Source: Enterococcus wangshanyuanii
GTDB taxonomy: Bacteria > Bacillota > Bacilli > Lactobacillales > Enterococcaceae
Reading direction: 5' to 3'
NCBI RefSeq assembly: GCF_002197645.1
Contig: NZ_CP021874.1
Coordinates: 1,674,001 to 1,738,000, forward strand
Length of the DNA stretch: 64,000 nt
The position numbers and the translations under genes are program-made. Shown here in pieces: positions 16,919 to 26,280 of the stretch (positions are counted from its first letter, which is position 1; each line of letters opens with the position of its first letter). The notes under the pieces were generated by a model. That model had not been told where the DNA came from, searched no databases, and saw only the letters and a program-made list of their open reading frames with translations.

Positions 16919-17736
16919 TGGCCAAAGGACGAGCGACTGTCTTACGAGTCGTTCGTGTCAATTTAGAAGCAAAGCACCGCATTACTCGTATTTTAAGGGT
17001 TCTTAAAATCCCAAGAACCACCTATTATGCGTATTTAAACTGGATGCCTAGCGATCGAATGCGCAGACGCCAACAGATAAAAGAAAAGGTATTGAAATCC
17101 TGGTTAGCCTATCCGATGTATGGATATCCAAGAATGACAAAATATTTTAAAGAAGAACTGAATATCCCTGTCAGTCGTTACCTAATTTATCGTTTAATGC
17201 GTGAATTAGGGATTCACTCTCGGATGATAAAGAAAATGAAAAAACCTAAATCTTATACTGAAGTCGCTCAATTACCTAATCTAATCAGAAAAAAGAGTGA
17301 TTGGTCTAAGGTTCTTTTAACGGATATCACGTATATTCCAGTGAGAGGAAAGTGGGCGTATTTAGCCAGTCTCTATCATCCAGAAACCCGTCGGGTTATT
17401 GCTCATAAAGTTGGTGCCCACATGACGAAAGAATTAGCAACAAGCGTGCTAGAAAAAGTAAATTTACAGGCACAAGGAATAGAAATAGTACACAGCGACA
17501 TGGGAAGCCAATACACAAGCGACTTATTTAATCAGACATTAACGAATAAAAAAATAAAGCATTCTTATTCAAGAAAAGGTTGTCCAGGGGACAACGCAAG
17601 AATAGAGAGCTTCCACTCTATTTTGAAACGCGAATATGTGAATTTCCAATCCTTTAAAACACTTGAGGAAGCCATCGTTGGCATTGACAGTTACATTCGT
17701 TGGTACAATACAGATCGAATTTCTCTTGTTGCTTAG
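16918..17736 (+). CDS. IS3-family transposase OrfB (DDE integrase)
   Basis: About 272 residues: an N-terminal HTH_21-like region (YPMYGYPRMTKYFKEEL) and an rve integrase core. The catalytic triad is visible: Asp137 in LLTDITYIP, Asp195 in VHSDMGSQY and Glu231 in NARIESFHSILK (numbered from the TTG at 16915). This gives the D-35-E spacing of IS3 transposases. The C-terminus IRWYNTDRIS is also typical. All catalytic residues are intact, so the element may be active. Confidence 0.93.
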   Translation: MAKGRATVLRVVRVNLEAKHRITRILRVLKIPRTTYYAYLNWMPSDRMRRRQQIKEKVLKSWLAYPMYGYPRMTKYFKEELNIPVSRYLIYRLMRELGIHSRMIKKMKKPKSYTEVAQLPNLIRKKSDWSKVLLTDITYIPVRGKWAYLASLYHPETRRVIAHKVGAHMTKELATSVLEKVNLQAQGIEIVHSDMGSQYTSDLFNQTLTNKKIKHSYSRKGCPGDNARIESFHSILKREYVNFQSFKTLEEAIVGIDSYIRWYNTDRISLVA

Positions 17737-17922
17737 TAACGTCCCCTTTTTTCAAAAAAAGACGATTGAAGGGGTTATTTAAGTGCGTCTTCTTTTGATC
17801 AGTAGAGAAATGTGCCGTCTAATTTAGAGGCATTGGTTCACACGTCTCTTTTATTTATTATTTTTAATGAGCATTAAGCAATTCTTTCGCCTTTTTTTGT
17901 TCGGAGTATTGACATAGGAGCC

Positions 17923-17925
17923 ATT
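17923..17925. repeat. IS target site duplication, right copy (ATT)
   Basis: The right-hand copy of the 3-bp duplication seen at 16588-16590. The EfrA reading frame resumes here. Confidence 0.75.
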
Positions 17926-19430
17926 ATTCTTCGATCGCCTCACAGGGGTTTGGAACAGAGCTGCGAAATCAGCTGATGAAAAAAATCAACACGCTCTCTC
18001 ATGCTGAACTCAATAGCTTTGGCACAGATACGTTGATTACACGTATGACTAACGATATCAACCAACTACAACTAGCGTTAGCAATGCTGATTCGTTTAGT
18101 GATTCGGGCTCCTTTTTTGAGTATTGGATCTGTGATCATGGCTTTTTATATCAATGTGCAAATGGGCTTGATCTTTTTATTAATGCTTCCACTTTTTTGT
18201 ATTATTCTTTATTTTATTATCAAGACGACTGTTCCATTATATAAGAAAGTTCAAGGAAAATTGGATTTATTAAATCGCCAAATCAGCCAAAACCTAAGCG
18301 GTGTTCGTGTGATTCGAGCTTTTTCTAGAAAACAGACAGAAGAAAAGCATGTCAATAAAGTAACAGATGATCTTGCTTCCATCTACGTACGTGTTTCAAA
18401 TATTTCTGCATTATTGACTCCTGCGACCACTCTTGTTATGAATCTTGGCATATTAGCACTACTTTATCTTGGCGGAATCAAGGTCGAAATTGGCGGGCTG
18501 CAGCAAGGAGAAGTTTTAGCTTTGATTAATTATATGAATCAAATGCTGTTAGCACTGATCGTTGTCTCAAATTTAGTTATTATCTTTACCCGCGCTTCGG
18601 CTTCGGCTTCAAGGGTCAATGAAGTATTAGCGATCACACCTAGTATTCAAGCTAAAACACAAAATGAAATGGACAGCACCTCTTCACAGGGAATCGTCTT
18701 CGATCATGTCTCATTCCGCTATCAGCCCGATGCCGGCTTAGCTTTACAGAATATTAATCTGACGATCCCGAAAAATTCGATTTTGGGCATCACTGGACCA
18801 ACCGGTGGCGGAAAAAGTACACTTACTCAACTGATTCCACGGTTCTATGATACAAGTGAGGGAAATATCTTTATTGATGATCTAAATGTGCGCGATTGGT
18901 CTATAGAGAAACTACGCAAAAAAATTGCTCTTACCCCTCAAACAGCAGTCTTATTTACTGGAACGATCCGAGAAAATCTGCAATGGGGCAAGGAAAAAGC
19001 AACTGATGAAGAATGTTGGCAAGCTCTTGCTACGGCTCAATGTAAGGATTTTGTTGAAAATCTAAGCGAAGGTTTAGACACGCTAGTCTATGAAGGCGGA
19101 AAAAATTTTTCTGGTGGACAAAAACAGCGGTTGACGATTGCTCGGGCTTTGATCCGTAAACCAGATATCTTGATTCTAGATGACTCACTGAGCGCCTTAG
19201 ATTATCAAACAGACCTGGATTTAAGAACTGCGTTAAAAAGAGACCTGCAAGAAACAACTCTGATCTTGATTTCTCAAAGAATCAGCTCTATTCAAGAAGC
19301 AGATCAAATCCTTGTATTGACTAGCGGGAAGCAAGTTGGTTTGGGAACACACGAAGAGCTTCTGAACTCTTCTAAAGAATATCAAGAAATCGTTGCTTCA
19401 CAAGAGGAGGAAAACGTCCATGATGACTAA
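17926..19430 (+). pseudogene. efrA: Multidrug ABC exporter EfrA, C-terminal fragment
   Basis: The rest of EfrA: TM2 end to TM6, then an ATPase domain with Walker A GPTGGGKST, signature FSGGQKQRL and Walker B ILILDDS. Asp in place of the catalytic Glu (DDS) is the degenerate site typical of one half of heterodimeric exporters. An open frame from ATG 17976 could give 484 residues, but there is no ribosome binding site in front of it and TM1-2 would be missing. Function should be lost unless the IS excises. The 3' end overlaps efrB. Confidence 0.88.
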
Positions 19431-21183
19431 AAAAAATTCAGCTCGTTCTTTTAATCGTTTTCTCCCGTATTTACTAAACTATCCAAAAGAAATAACTGCA
19501 GCTGCTATTTTAGGTATTTTAAGCGGACTAACGACTGTTTTGATGACATATTATATGGGGAAATCGATCGATACCATGATCGGTGCAGGAAACGTGGATT
19601 TTCGCAAGTTGATCTATTTACTAAGTTTGCTTGGTGGTATCTTGATCGTGACAGTCATCAGTCAATGGCTGATTCAGCGTTTAGGAAATCGTGTCTCTTA
19701 TCTTTCTGTAGCTGAACTTAGAAAAGATGCTTTTGCCCATCTTAATCGTCTGCCGCTGAACTACTATGATCAAAATTCTCATGGCAATATTGTCAGTCGC
19801 TTTACAAATGATATGGATAATATTTCTGTTGCTTGCTCAGCTGTTTTTAATCAACTATTCTCAGGAATTTCCGTTGTGATTATTGCCTTCTTTTTCATGT
19901 TGAAGCTTAGTCTGCTGCTCACAATCGTTGTCCTTGTGTCAACGCCGATCATTTTTCTTGTTAATTGGCTGGTCGCAACTTCTTCACAAAAAAACTTTGC
20001 TGAGCAACAAAAAATAGTCGGAGAAATATCCGGATTTGTTTCTGAGATGGTTGGAAATCAAAAAATCGTTAAAGCCTTTCAGCAAGAAAATGTTTCGCAA
20101 CAACGCTTTGAACAACTCAATCAACATTTATATGTTCGAGGACAAAAAGCTCAGTTTTCTTCCTCACTAACAAACCCACTTTCGCGTTTTGTTGATCATT
20201 TAACATACTTATCGATCGGTCTTGTTGGCGGATTATTACTTTTGAATGGCAACCATGCTGTAACAGTCGGCGTAATTTCAAGTTTTACGATTTATTCTAG
20301 TCAATTTTCAAAACCTTTTATCGAACTATCTGGGATTACCACTCAAATTCAAACGGCTCTAGCTGGGTTGGATCGAACGTTTGATATTATCAGTCAGCCT
20401 GAAGAAAAACCAGATGGTGATCATGCAATTGTTTTGACTGATGCAGCTGGAAAAGTCGTTTTTGATCATGTAGATTTCGCCTATATTCCTTCTAAGCCTC
20501 TGATCCAAGATTTTAATCTGGTTGCTACGCCAGGCGAAACGATTGCTATTGTAGGTAAAACCGGGGCAGGAAAGTCAACTTTAGTAAATCTGCTGATGCG
20601 TTTTTATGACGTAAACAGCGGATCGATTTCAATCGATGGGTATCCAATCACGCAAATAACCAGAGATAGTTTACGGAAAAGTTTCGGTATGGTCTTGCAG
20701 GATACATGGCTATTTGACAGTACGATTCGCGATAATCTTACTTATGGCAACTCAGATGCAACCGATGAAGAAATCGAAGAAGCCATGAAAAAGGCGTACA
20801 TCTTTGATTTTGTCACACGTCTGCCACGAGGACTGGATACATTGATCGGAGCAAGCGGCATCAAAATTTCAGAAGGTCAAAGACAGTTGATGACAATTGC
20901 CAGAACGATGATCAGTAACCCACCTATGTTGATTCTTGATGAAGCAACTAGTTCAGTCGATACACTGACAGAAAAAAAGATTCAGGACGCATTTTTGCAA
21001 ATGATGACTGGTCGTACAAGCTTTGTTATTGCGCATAGACTATCGACTATCAAAAATGCAGATAAAATTTTAGTCATGGATCAAGGAGCTATTGTTGAGA
21101 TTGGCAGTCATGATGAATTGATCGATAAAAAAGATGGTTATTATCATGCATTATATGAAGCGCAATTTAAGAATCAATTATAA
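19420..21183 (+). CDS. efrB: Heterodimeric multidrug ABC exporter subunit EfrB
   Basis: A 587-residue half-transporter: six TM segments (residues 20-320), then an ATPase with Walker A GKTGAGKST, signature ISEGQRQLM and canonical Walker B MLILDEATSSVD. It pairs with EfrA, which has the degenerate site; the enterococcal EfrAB exporter expels dyes, fluoroquinolones and other drugs. ATG 19420 follows AGAGGAGGAAAA and overlaps the efrA stop by 11 bases. Here its partner is disrupted, so EfrB is probably made at reduced level and without a normal partner. Confidence 0.93.
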   Translation: MMTKKNSARSFNRFLPYLLNYPKEITAAAILGILSGLTTVLMTYYMGKSIDTMIGAGNVDFRKLIYLLSLLGGILIVTVISQWLIQRLGNRVSYLSVAELRKDAFAHLNRLPLNYYDQNSHGNIVSRFTNDMDNISVACSAVFNQLFSGISVVIIAFFFMLKLSLLLTIVVLVSTPIIFLVNWLVATSSQKNFAEQQKIVGEISGFVSEMVGNQKIVKAFQQENVSQQRFEQLNQHLYVRGQKAQFSSSLTNPLSRFVDHLTYLSIGLVGGLLLLNGNHAVTVGVISSFTIYSSQFSKPFIELSGITTQIQTALAGLDRTFDIISQPEEKPDGDHAIVLTDAAGKVVFDHVDFAYIPSKPLIQDFNLVATPGETIAIVGKTGAGKSTLVNLLMRFYDVNSGSISIDGYPITQITRDSLRKSFGMVLQDTWLFDSTIRDNLTYGNSDATDEEIEEAMKKAYIFDFVTRLPRGLDTLIGASGIKISEGQRQLMTIARTMISNPPMLILDEATSSVDTLTEKKIQDAFLQMMTGRTSFVIAHRLSTIKNADKILVMDQGAIVEIGSHDELIDKKDGYYHALYEAQFKNQL

Positions 21184-21188
21184 TAAAT

Positions 21189-21235
21189 AAAAAACCTCGA
21201 TCTTTTCTGGGATGTAGAAAAGATCGAGGTTTTTT
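21189..21235. terminator. Bidirectional intrinsic terminator efrB/folT
   Basis: A 19-bp perfect stem (21189-21207 with 21217-21235) whose core is CCTCGATCTTTTC, flanked by A- and T-runs in both directions. It separates convergent efrB and folT. Confidence 0.95.
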
Positions 21236-21771
21236 TATTTAAAATTCGCTAATGATTTATTCAAAAATTGTTTATATGGTATTTTATTGCCCAAATAGTA
21301 CGTGGCAACTACTTGAATCGGGAAGAAAATAACATTCTTCAAAATTCTTGGAATCCACCAAGCAATATTAGATAGATTCACCCCATACATCAATCCCAAC
21401 CATAATGGGGTCAAAAATAGATGGATGATCACTGTTACAAGCAGTGTTGCTGTAAATACACGTTTCCAAGTCAGTTCCTTTTTGTAATAGAAGAAACCAT
21501 AAATTGCTCCTGAAATAAACGCATTCAGTGTAAATCCAGGAAAATAAGGTCCCTTTGGAAACAGCATCATACCAACTGTGTCAGCCACTGCACTACCGAT
21601 CCCTGTCCAGAACGGTCCAAACAAAATTCCCATCAATGATTCTGGAATAAATGTCAGGCTGATTCGTAAAAATTGGGTTTCAAACGAAATAAACCGTGTG
21701 AAAACCACCATCAACGCGATCAATAAACTCATCAACGTAATGGTTCGTGCATCAATTCTTTTTTTCTTCAA
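21235..21771 (-). CDS. folT: Folate-family ECF transporter S component
   Basis: A 178-residue membrane protein with six predicted TM segments and the FolT signature (RISLTFIPESLMGILFGPFW, then DTVGMMLFPKGPYFPGFTLNA). It is the substrate-binding subunit of a folate ECF transporter, sharing the EcfAA'T module encoded elsewhere. TTG at 21771 is preferred, nine bases after AGAGGAG; the ATG at 21780 lies almost on top of that site. A THF riboswitch lies upstream, which fits the assignment. Confidence 0.9.
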   Translation of the reverse strand: MKKKRIDARTITLMSLLIALMVVFTRFISFETQFLRISLTFIPESLMGILFGPFWTGIGSAVADTVGMMLFPKGPYFPGFTLNAFISGAIYGFFYYKKELTWKRVFTATLLVTVIIHLFLTPLWLGLMYGVNLSNIAWWIPRILKNVIFFPIQVVATYYLGNKIPYKQFLNKSLANFK

Positions 21772-21835
21772 TACTAGCATCTCCTCTAAGAGCTGCTACA
21801 CAAAATATGCAGCGAATGCGAAAACAAAACCGCGT

Positions 21836-21937
21836 ATGATTAGAAAAGCCAGCTCGTGCTTCTTTTACCTCATACTTCGTCCGAAAGGCAACATCCCATC
21901 CTTTCAGCACTTGACGCTTTATTTCCTACTCTGTTTT
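21836..21937 (-). promoter_or_regulatory. THF (tetrahydrofolate) riboswitch upstream of folT
   Basis: Reading the minus strand from about 21932, the conserved THF aptamer blocks occur in order: AGAGTAGG, GCGTCAAGTG, GGATGGGATGTTGCC, GGACGAAGTATGAGG. They match the published THF-I class consensus blocks (AGAGUAG, GCGUUAAGUG, AAUGGGAUGU, ACGAAG). The closing stem pairs GTAGGAAATAAAGC with GCTTTTCTA. The expression platform probably lies between here and the AGAGGAG site of folT (near 21785), controlling translation. THF riboswitches upstream of folT are known in enterococci. Confidence 0.82.
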
Positions 21938-21998
21938 TATTAGGCCGAAGCCTATTTGAAATATAGCATATTCCTTACATTACTGCAATCAATTTTGA

Positions 21999-22421
21999 CT
22001 AAAAAGAAAGCGGTTTATTGTCTGTTTCATGAACAACCTTTCTAAAGTCAGCAAAACCGGCTTGAAGCCCCCTTAGTAAAATTTCCGCCGTACCGATATT
22101 CGTTGCCAAAGGAATCTCATACACATCACTTAGTCTGATCAACGCTGTCACATCTGGTTCGTGCGGCTGAGCAGCCAAAGGATCTCTAAGAAAAATGACC
22201 ATATCTAGCTTGTCTTCTGAAATCATTGCACCAATTTGCTGATCTCCTCCTAGAGGGCCAGATTTAAAGCGATGAACAGGCAAATCTGTTGCTTCTGAAA
22301 TTTTTAAGCCCGTAGTTCCTGTAGCAAATAATTCATGTTCTTTCAAGATAGGCTGATATGCCAAAGTCAATTTGACCATCAATTCTTTTTTTCGGTCATG
22401 AGCAATCAATGCTATTTTCAT
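21999..22421 (-). CDS. mgsA: Methylglyoxal synthase
   Basis: A 140-residue enzyme converting dihydroxyacetone phosphate to methylglyoxal plus phosphate, a bypass of lower glycolysis under phosphate limitation. Family motifs are all visible: [10 protein letters not shown] (3-12), [22 protein letters not shown] and the catalytic [14 protein letters not shown]. The length is normal. It is transcribed alone on the minus strand, divergent from a sugar ABC ATPase gene. Confidence 0.95.
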   Translation of the reverse strand: MKIALIAHDRKKELMVKLTLAYQPILKEHELFATGTTGLKISEATDLPVHRFKSGPLGGDQQIGAMISEDKLDMVIFLRDPLAAQPHEPDVTALIRLSDVYEIPLATNIGTAEILLRGLQAGFADFRKVVHETDNKPLSF

Positions 22422-22544
22422 TTTTATCCCCCGATTCTATTCTTTCTACTATTATAGCAAAGTCTTTGAATGAAAAGTTAGAGGAATGATCACACGTTTT
22501 GTCATAATGACGAAAAAAAGCTTTTTTTCTTGTGCAACCTTCCG

Positions 22545-22574
22545 TTGAGGATGTATAGCGCTTTCATTTATACT
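22545..22574 (+). promoter_or_regulatory. Promoter with cre-like site in the spacer, sugar ABC ATPase gene
   Basis: A -35 element TTGAGG (22545-22550) and -10 TATACT (22569-22574) are 18 bp apart. Between them, GTATAGCGCTTTCA (22553-22566) matches 12 of 14 cre positions with the central AGCGCTTT palindrome. CcpA bound here would block RNA polymerase, giving glucose repression. Confidence 0.62.
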
Positions 22575-22607
22575 ACATTTATACTAAAAGAGAAAAGAGT
22601 GACGACA

Positions 22608-23717
22608 ATGGTGGAAATGGCGTTAAAAAATGTCTATAAAAAATATGATAATGCAGAGAATTATTCTGTAACAGATTTTAACTTAGAAATCGCAGATCGT
22701 GAATTTATCGTTTTTGTTGGCCCATCTGGCTGTGGAAAATCAACAACCTTGCGTATGATCGCAGGATTGGAAGATATCACAGAAGGTGAGCTTTCGATCG
22801 GAGATAGAATCGTGAATGATGTTGCTCCAAAAGACCGTGACATCGCAATGGTTTTCCAAAACTATGCACTATACCCTCATATGACTGTTTTTGATAATAT
22901 GGCTTTCGGATTGAAACTTCGTAAATATGACAAGGCTGAAATCAAAACACGGGTGGAAAATGCTGCTGAAATTTTAGGTCTGACAGAATACTTAAAGCGT
23001 AAACCTGCTGCCTTATCTGGTGGACAACGTCAACGTGTGGCCTTAGGACGTGCAATCGTACGTGATGCAAAAGTCTTTTTAATGGATGAACCATTATCTA
23101 ACTTAGATGCCAAATTGCGGGTTGCCATGCGTGCTGAAATCGCCAAATTACACCGTCGTCTAGAAACAACAACCATTTACGTGACTCACGACCAAACAGA
23201 GGCAATGACGATGGCTGACCGAATCGTTATCATGAAAGACGGCTTTATTCAACAAATCGGAACACCAAAAGAAGTGTATAATACACCAAATAACATGTTT
23301 GTTGCCGGCTTCATCGGTTCACCTGCAATGAATTTCTTTAAAGTTACATTGAACAATGGCGTGATCCGAGATGGCCATGGACTTGAATTAAAGATTCCAG
23401 AAGGAAAAAACAAATTGCTCGTTGAAAAGGGCTATGAAGGAAAAGAAGTTGTTTTCGGTATTCGACCTGAAGATATCCACAGTGAACAAGTTGCTTTAGA
23501 CGCAATGACCGATGCAGTCGTTCGTTCCGAAGTCGTCGTTTCTGAGCTTTTAGGTGCTGAAACAATGCTTTATACAAGACTGGGCGATACAGAATTTATT
23601 TCTAAAGTTGATGCGCGTGATTTCCACAGACCAGAAGAAATGGTTGATTTAGCATTTAATATCAGTAAAGCACATTTCTTTGATCCAGAAACGGAACAAG
23701 TAATCAAATTGCCTTGA
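22608..23717 (+). CDS. Sugar ABC transporter ATP-binding protein (MsmK/UgpC family)
   Basis: A 369-residue CUT1-family ATPase: Walker [11 protein letters not shown]-loop [11 protein letters not shown], signature LSGGQRQR, Walker [12 protein letters not shown], and a C-terminal TOBE domain (about 240-369) starting near [11 protein letters not shown] 22608 is set by GAGTGACGAC upstream. No permease or binding protein gene adjoins it; in Gram-positive bacteria MsmK-type ATPases energise several sugar ABC transporters from a single locus, which would explain the solitary gene and the cre site. Confidence 0.92.
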   Translation: MVEMALKNVYKKYDNAENYSVTDFNLEIADREFIVFVGPSGCGKSTTLRMIAGLEDITEGELSIGDRIVNDVAPKDRDIAMVFQNYALYPHMTVFDNMAFGLKLRKYDKAEIKTRVENAAEILGLTEYLKRKPAALSGGQRQRVALGRAIVRDAKVFLMDEPLSNLDAKLRVAMRAEIAKLHRRLETTTIYVTHDQTEAMTMADRIVIMKDGFIQQIGTPKEVYNTPNNMFVAGFIGSPAMNFFKVTLNNGVIRDGHGLELKIPEGKNKLLVEKGYEGKEVVFGIRPEDIHSEQVALDAMTDAVVRSEVVVSELLGAETMLYTRLGDTEFISKVDARDFHRPEEMVDLAFNISKAHFFDPETEQVIKLP

Positions 23718-23735
23718 TTTTGGGATCGCTAAAGT

Positions 23736-23776
23736 AAAAAAGTAGTTGAGTCATAACACGACCAACTACTTTTTTT
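23736..23776. terminator. Bidirectional intrinsic terminator
   Basis: AAAAAAGTAGTTG (23736-23748) pairs with CAACTACTTTTTT (23763-23775), loop 14 nt. It lies between the convergent sugar ABC ATPase and ECF S-component genes. Confidence 0.88.
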
Positions 23777-23782
23777 GTCTCC

Positions 23783-24418
23783 TCAACGGATTTGTACTTC
23801 TACTTCTTGGGGAAGAATTTGTTTCTTTTCTTTTTCCATTTTTTTAGCCTGACTAAAAATTGGAAGATCAAACTGTTTGCTTAAAGCATTCGCTACAAAA
23901 TAAGCAATGTTGTAATCGATCAAGCTATGAATCAGTCCGCCCAACCCCATCAACAAAAAGATGGAATACATATACCCTTGTGTATAATAGGTTTCCGGCA
24001 TATTGCCCATCGTATAAAAAACACTTACTACAGCTAATTCCGCTGCAGAATGTATTAAGCCGATCACTAAATTAAATAGTTGAAAGCGTCCGTTAAAGAA
24101 AACAACCTTATGTTTTGATAAAACGATCGTTGGATGCTTTTGTAGATATAATGCGCCTATCGTTGCAAATAACAAATGAGAAAGTGCCCGTAAAGCAATG
24201 ATCGGCGTCGCAGAAAGAAAAAATCCGAAGCCTGTCCCTAAACTAACTGCTACTGCCACACCAGGTGAAAAAAACATTGCTAAGAAAAGCGGTACATGAC
24301 TTGCTAAGGTAAATGAAGCAGGGCCAATCGTAATTCTTGGCATAACCATTGGAATAATGATGCCCATTGCTACTAGTAATGCTGCAATCGTTAACTGTCT
24401 GACTGAATTTTTTTTCAT
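23783..24418 (-). CDS. ECF transporter S component, NiaX-like (probable niacin)
   Basis: A 211-residue membrane protein with about six TM segments. The segment ITIGPASFTLASHVPLFLAM followed by FFSPGVAVAVSLGTGFGFFL matches the vitamin-specific S component that I associate with NiaX. ATG 24418 follows AAGGAGCTTAGAGAT; an in-frame extension to 24451 runs into the operator. The promoter is bracketed by two GTGTC-NN-GACAC operators that resemble NiaR boxes, supporting niacin as substrate. The exact vitamin is inferred. Its EcfAA'T energising module is encoded elsewhere. Confidence 0.8.
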   Translation of the reverse strand: MKKNSVRQLTIAALLVAMGIIIPMVMPRITIGPASFTLASHVPLFLAMFFSPGVAVAVSLGTGFGFFLSATPIIALRALSHLLFATIGALYLQKHPTIVLSKHKVVFFNGRFQLFNLVIGLIHSAAELAVVSVFYTMGNMPETYYTQGYMYSIFLLMGLGGLIHSLIDYNIAYFVANALSKQFDLPIFSQAKKMEKEKKQILPQEVEVQIR

Positions 24419-24436
24419 ATCTCTAAGCTCCTTAAA

Positions 24437-24450
24437 GGTGTCTTGACACA
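24437..24450 (-). promoter_or_regulatory. NiaR-like operator 2, downstream of promoter
   Basis: The 13-base core GGTGTCTTGACAC (24437-24449) carries inverted GTGTC/GACAC half sites. It lies about 20 bp after the -10 element, just before the ribosome binding site of the S-component gene. Confidence 0.6.
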
Positions 24451-24462
24451 TAGAATGTCATT

Positions 24463-24491
24463 ATTTTACGTGAAAAAGGCTCAGGTGTCAA
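24463..24491 (-). promoter_or_regulatory. Sigma-A promoter of the NiaX-like gene
   Basis: On the minus strand TTGACA (24491-24486) and TAAAAT (24468-24463) are exactly 17 bp apart. The -35 hexamer lies inside operator 1. Confidence 0.85.
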
Positions 24492-24501
24492 GACACCTGA
24501 G
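24480..24501 (-). promoter_or_regulatory. NiaR-like operator 1, overlapping -35
   Basis: A perfect 10+10 bp inverted repeat (CTCAGGTGTC and GACACCTGAG with AA between) overlaps the -35 hexamer of the S-component promoter. The inner GGTGTCNNGACACC is shared with operator 2. I recall NiaR (YrxA) niacin repressor sites of this GTGTC-TT-GACAC type. Confidence 0.65.
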
Positions 24502-24510
24502 CTAAATAAA

Positions 24511-24552
24511 AAAAGCATTCATGAGTTCATCAGATCCATCATGAATGCTTTT
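24511..24552. terminator. Intrinsic terminator downstream of fhs
   Basis: AAAAGCATTCATGA (24511-24524) pairs with TCATGAATGCTTTT (24539-24552), with A-run on the left serving as minus-strand Ts. It ends the fhs transcript before the NiaX-like promoter. Confidence 0.88.
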
Positions 24553-24584
24553 GTCGTTCATACACTTGATTACTTTTTCTTATT

Positions 24585-26249
24585 TTAGAAAAGCCCTACA
24601 ATTTTCCCATTAGGATCAACATCGATTTTCTCATAGGCTGGTTTTTTCGGCAATCCCGGCATAGTCATGATAGTTCCTGTATAGGCAACGATAAAACCAG
24701 CTCCTGCGGATATTTTGATATTGCTGATAGTAACAGTAAAATCTGTCGGCCGACCTAATTTTGTTTGATCATCAGACAATGAATATTGGGTTTTTGCCAT
24801 ACAAATCGGTAAATGTCCAAACCCTAATTTTTCTAATTTAGCAATTTCACGTTCCGCAAGCGGTTCATATTGTACACTATTACCACCATAAACCTTCTCT
24901 ACGATCGCATTGATTTTCTCTTTGATCGAATATTCGTCTGGATAGGTAAAAGAAAAATGATTTTCTTGGTCTGCTAAACGAACGACTTCACGAGCTAAGT
25001 CTTCACCACCTGCACCACCATTTTCCCAAACATCGGAAAGAACTACGTTTACTTCTCTTTTTTTACATTCTGCTTCAACTAAAGCTAATTCAGCCTCTGT
25101 ATCTGTTGGAAACTTATTGATCGCAACAACTGTCGGCAAACCAAAAACAGTGGTTGTATTTTCGATATGCTTAAGCAGATTCGGTAAGCCTTTTTCTAAT
25201 GCCTCGATATTTTCTGTTCCAAGTTGATCTTTCGGCACACCGCCATGCATCTTCAATGCCCGCACAGTAGCAACAACAACGACTGCTGAAGGACGAATTC
25301 CTGATTTACGGCACTTGATGTCAATAAACTTTTCCGCACCTAGATCTGCACCGAATCCTCCTTCTGTCACTACATAATCTGCTAATTTTCTAGCTGTATT
25401 TGTTGCGATCACGCTATTACAGCCATGAGCAATATTAGCAAACGGACCGCCGTGGATCAACGCTGGATTATTTTCTAACGTCTGAACCAGATTGGGTTTG
25501 ATGGCATCTTTCAGTAAAGCGGTCATCGCCCCTTGCGCATTCAATTCTCTAACGGTGACAGGTTGATTATCATACGTATAACCAATGATAATATTGGCAA
25601 GATTTGTTTTTAGATCTTCAATATCATTCGATAAACATAGTACCGCCATGATTTCTGAAGCAACCGTGATTTCAAAACCATCTTCTCTAGGAACCCCATT
25701 CACGCGTGCACCCAGTCCGTCAACAATATGTCTCAATTGACGATCATTCATATCTACCGCTCTTTTCCAAGTGATTCTGCGATTATCGATGCCCAGCTCA
25801 TTGCCTTGGAAAATATGATTGTCTATGATTGCCGCCAGTAAGTTATTTGCTGCCCCGATCGCATGAAAATCACCGGTGAAATGCAAGTTGATATCTTCCA
25901 TTGGAATCACCTGAGCATAGCCGCCACCTGCCGCACCGCCCTTGATCCCAAAAACAGGCCCCAAGGAAGGTTCTCTCAATGCAATGATCGTCTCTTCGCC
26001 AATCCGATTCAACGCATCTCCTAGACCAACGACAGTCGTTGTTTTTCCTTCGCCTGCCGGTGTCGGTGTGATCGCTGTAACCAGGATGACTTTTCCTTCT
26101 TTGTTTTGGGAGATCTGATCAACATCGATCTTTGCTTTGTATTTTCCGTATAATTCAAACTGATTTTCATTTAATCCAATCTTTTCAGCGATTTCTGTCA
26201 CGGGTCGCATCGTTGCTTCTTGTGCGATTTCGATATCTGTTTTGACCAT
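24585..26249 (-). CDS. fhs: Formate-tetrahydrofolate ligase
   Basis: A 554-residue enzyme making 10-formyl-THF from formate, THF and ATP. The P-loop-like [10 protein letters not shown] is at residues 62-71, and [20 protein letters not shown] and the C-terminal [13 protein letters not shown] are family signatures. Start ATG 26249 follows GGAGGG. It lies 31 bp downstream of the M20 amidohydrolase gene and 1.4 kb from the end of the gcv operon; its product pool connects with 5,10-methylene-THF from glycine cleavage. Confidence 0.97.
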   Translation of the reverse strand: MVKTDIEIAQEATMRPVTEIAEKIGLNENQFELYGKYKAKIDVDQISQNKEGKVILVTAITPTPAGEGKTTTVVGLGDALNRIGEETIIALREPSLGPVFGIKGGAAGGGYAQVIPMEDINLHFTGDFHAIGAANNLLAAIIDNHIFQGNELGIDNRRITWKRAVDMNDRQLRHIVDGLGARVNGVPREDGFEITVASEIMAVLCLSNDIEDLKTNLANIIIGYTYDNQPVTVRELNAQGAMTALLKDAIKPNLVQTLENNPALIHGGPFANIAHGCNSVIATNTARKLADYVVTEGGFGADLGAEKFIDIKCRKSGIRPSAVVVVATVRALKMHGGVPKDQLGTENIEALEKGLPNLLKHIENTTTVFGLPTVVAINKFPTDTEAELALVEAECKKREVNVVLSDVWENGGAGGEDLAREVVRLADQENHFSFTYPDEYSIKEKINAIVEKVYGGNSVQYEPLAEREIAKLEKLGFGHLPICMAKTQYSLSDDQTKLGRPTDFTVTISNIKISAGAGFIVAYTGTIMTMPGLPKKPAYEKIDVDPNGKIVGLF

Positions 26250-26280
26250 TATAACCCTCCATTTTTTGATTTGATTTCGT

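Larger units (their letters stand above)
16591..17922 (+). mobile_element. IS3-family insertion sequence (1332 bp) interrupting efrA
   Basis: The ends are imperfect inverted repeats: GGCTCCTAT on the left and its complement ATAGGAGCC on the right, with further similarity (ACAA and GGA blocks) inside. The element carries overlapping orfA and orfB in the usual IS3 arrangement and is flanked by a 3-bp ATT duplication. Length and gene plan fit IS3-family elements such as the IS150/IS3 groups; I cannot name the exact ISfinder entry. An alternative end one base further out on each side (TGG...CCA) is possible but leaves no target duplication. Confidence 0.9.

Noticed and set aside
16591..17922. Frameshift site joining orfA and orfB
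   Set aside because: orfB is in the -1 frame, but no canonical A6G or similar slippery heptamer is visible near 16900-16918; coupled restart at TGATG is equally possible.
17976..19430. Independent functional ABC transporter gene starting at ATG 17976
   Set aside because: The frame lacks TM1-2 and a ribosome binding site, and joins in frame to the N-terminal part once the IS is removed, so it is a fragment of efrA.
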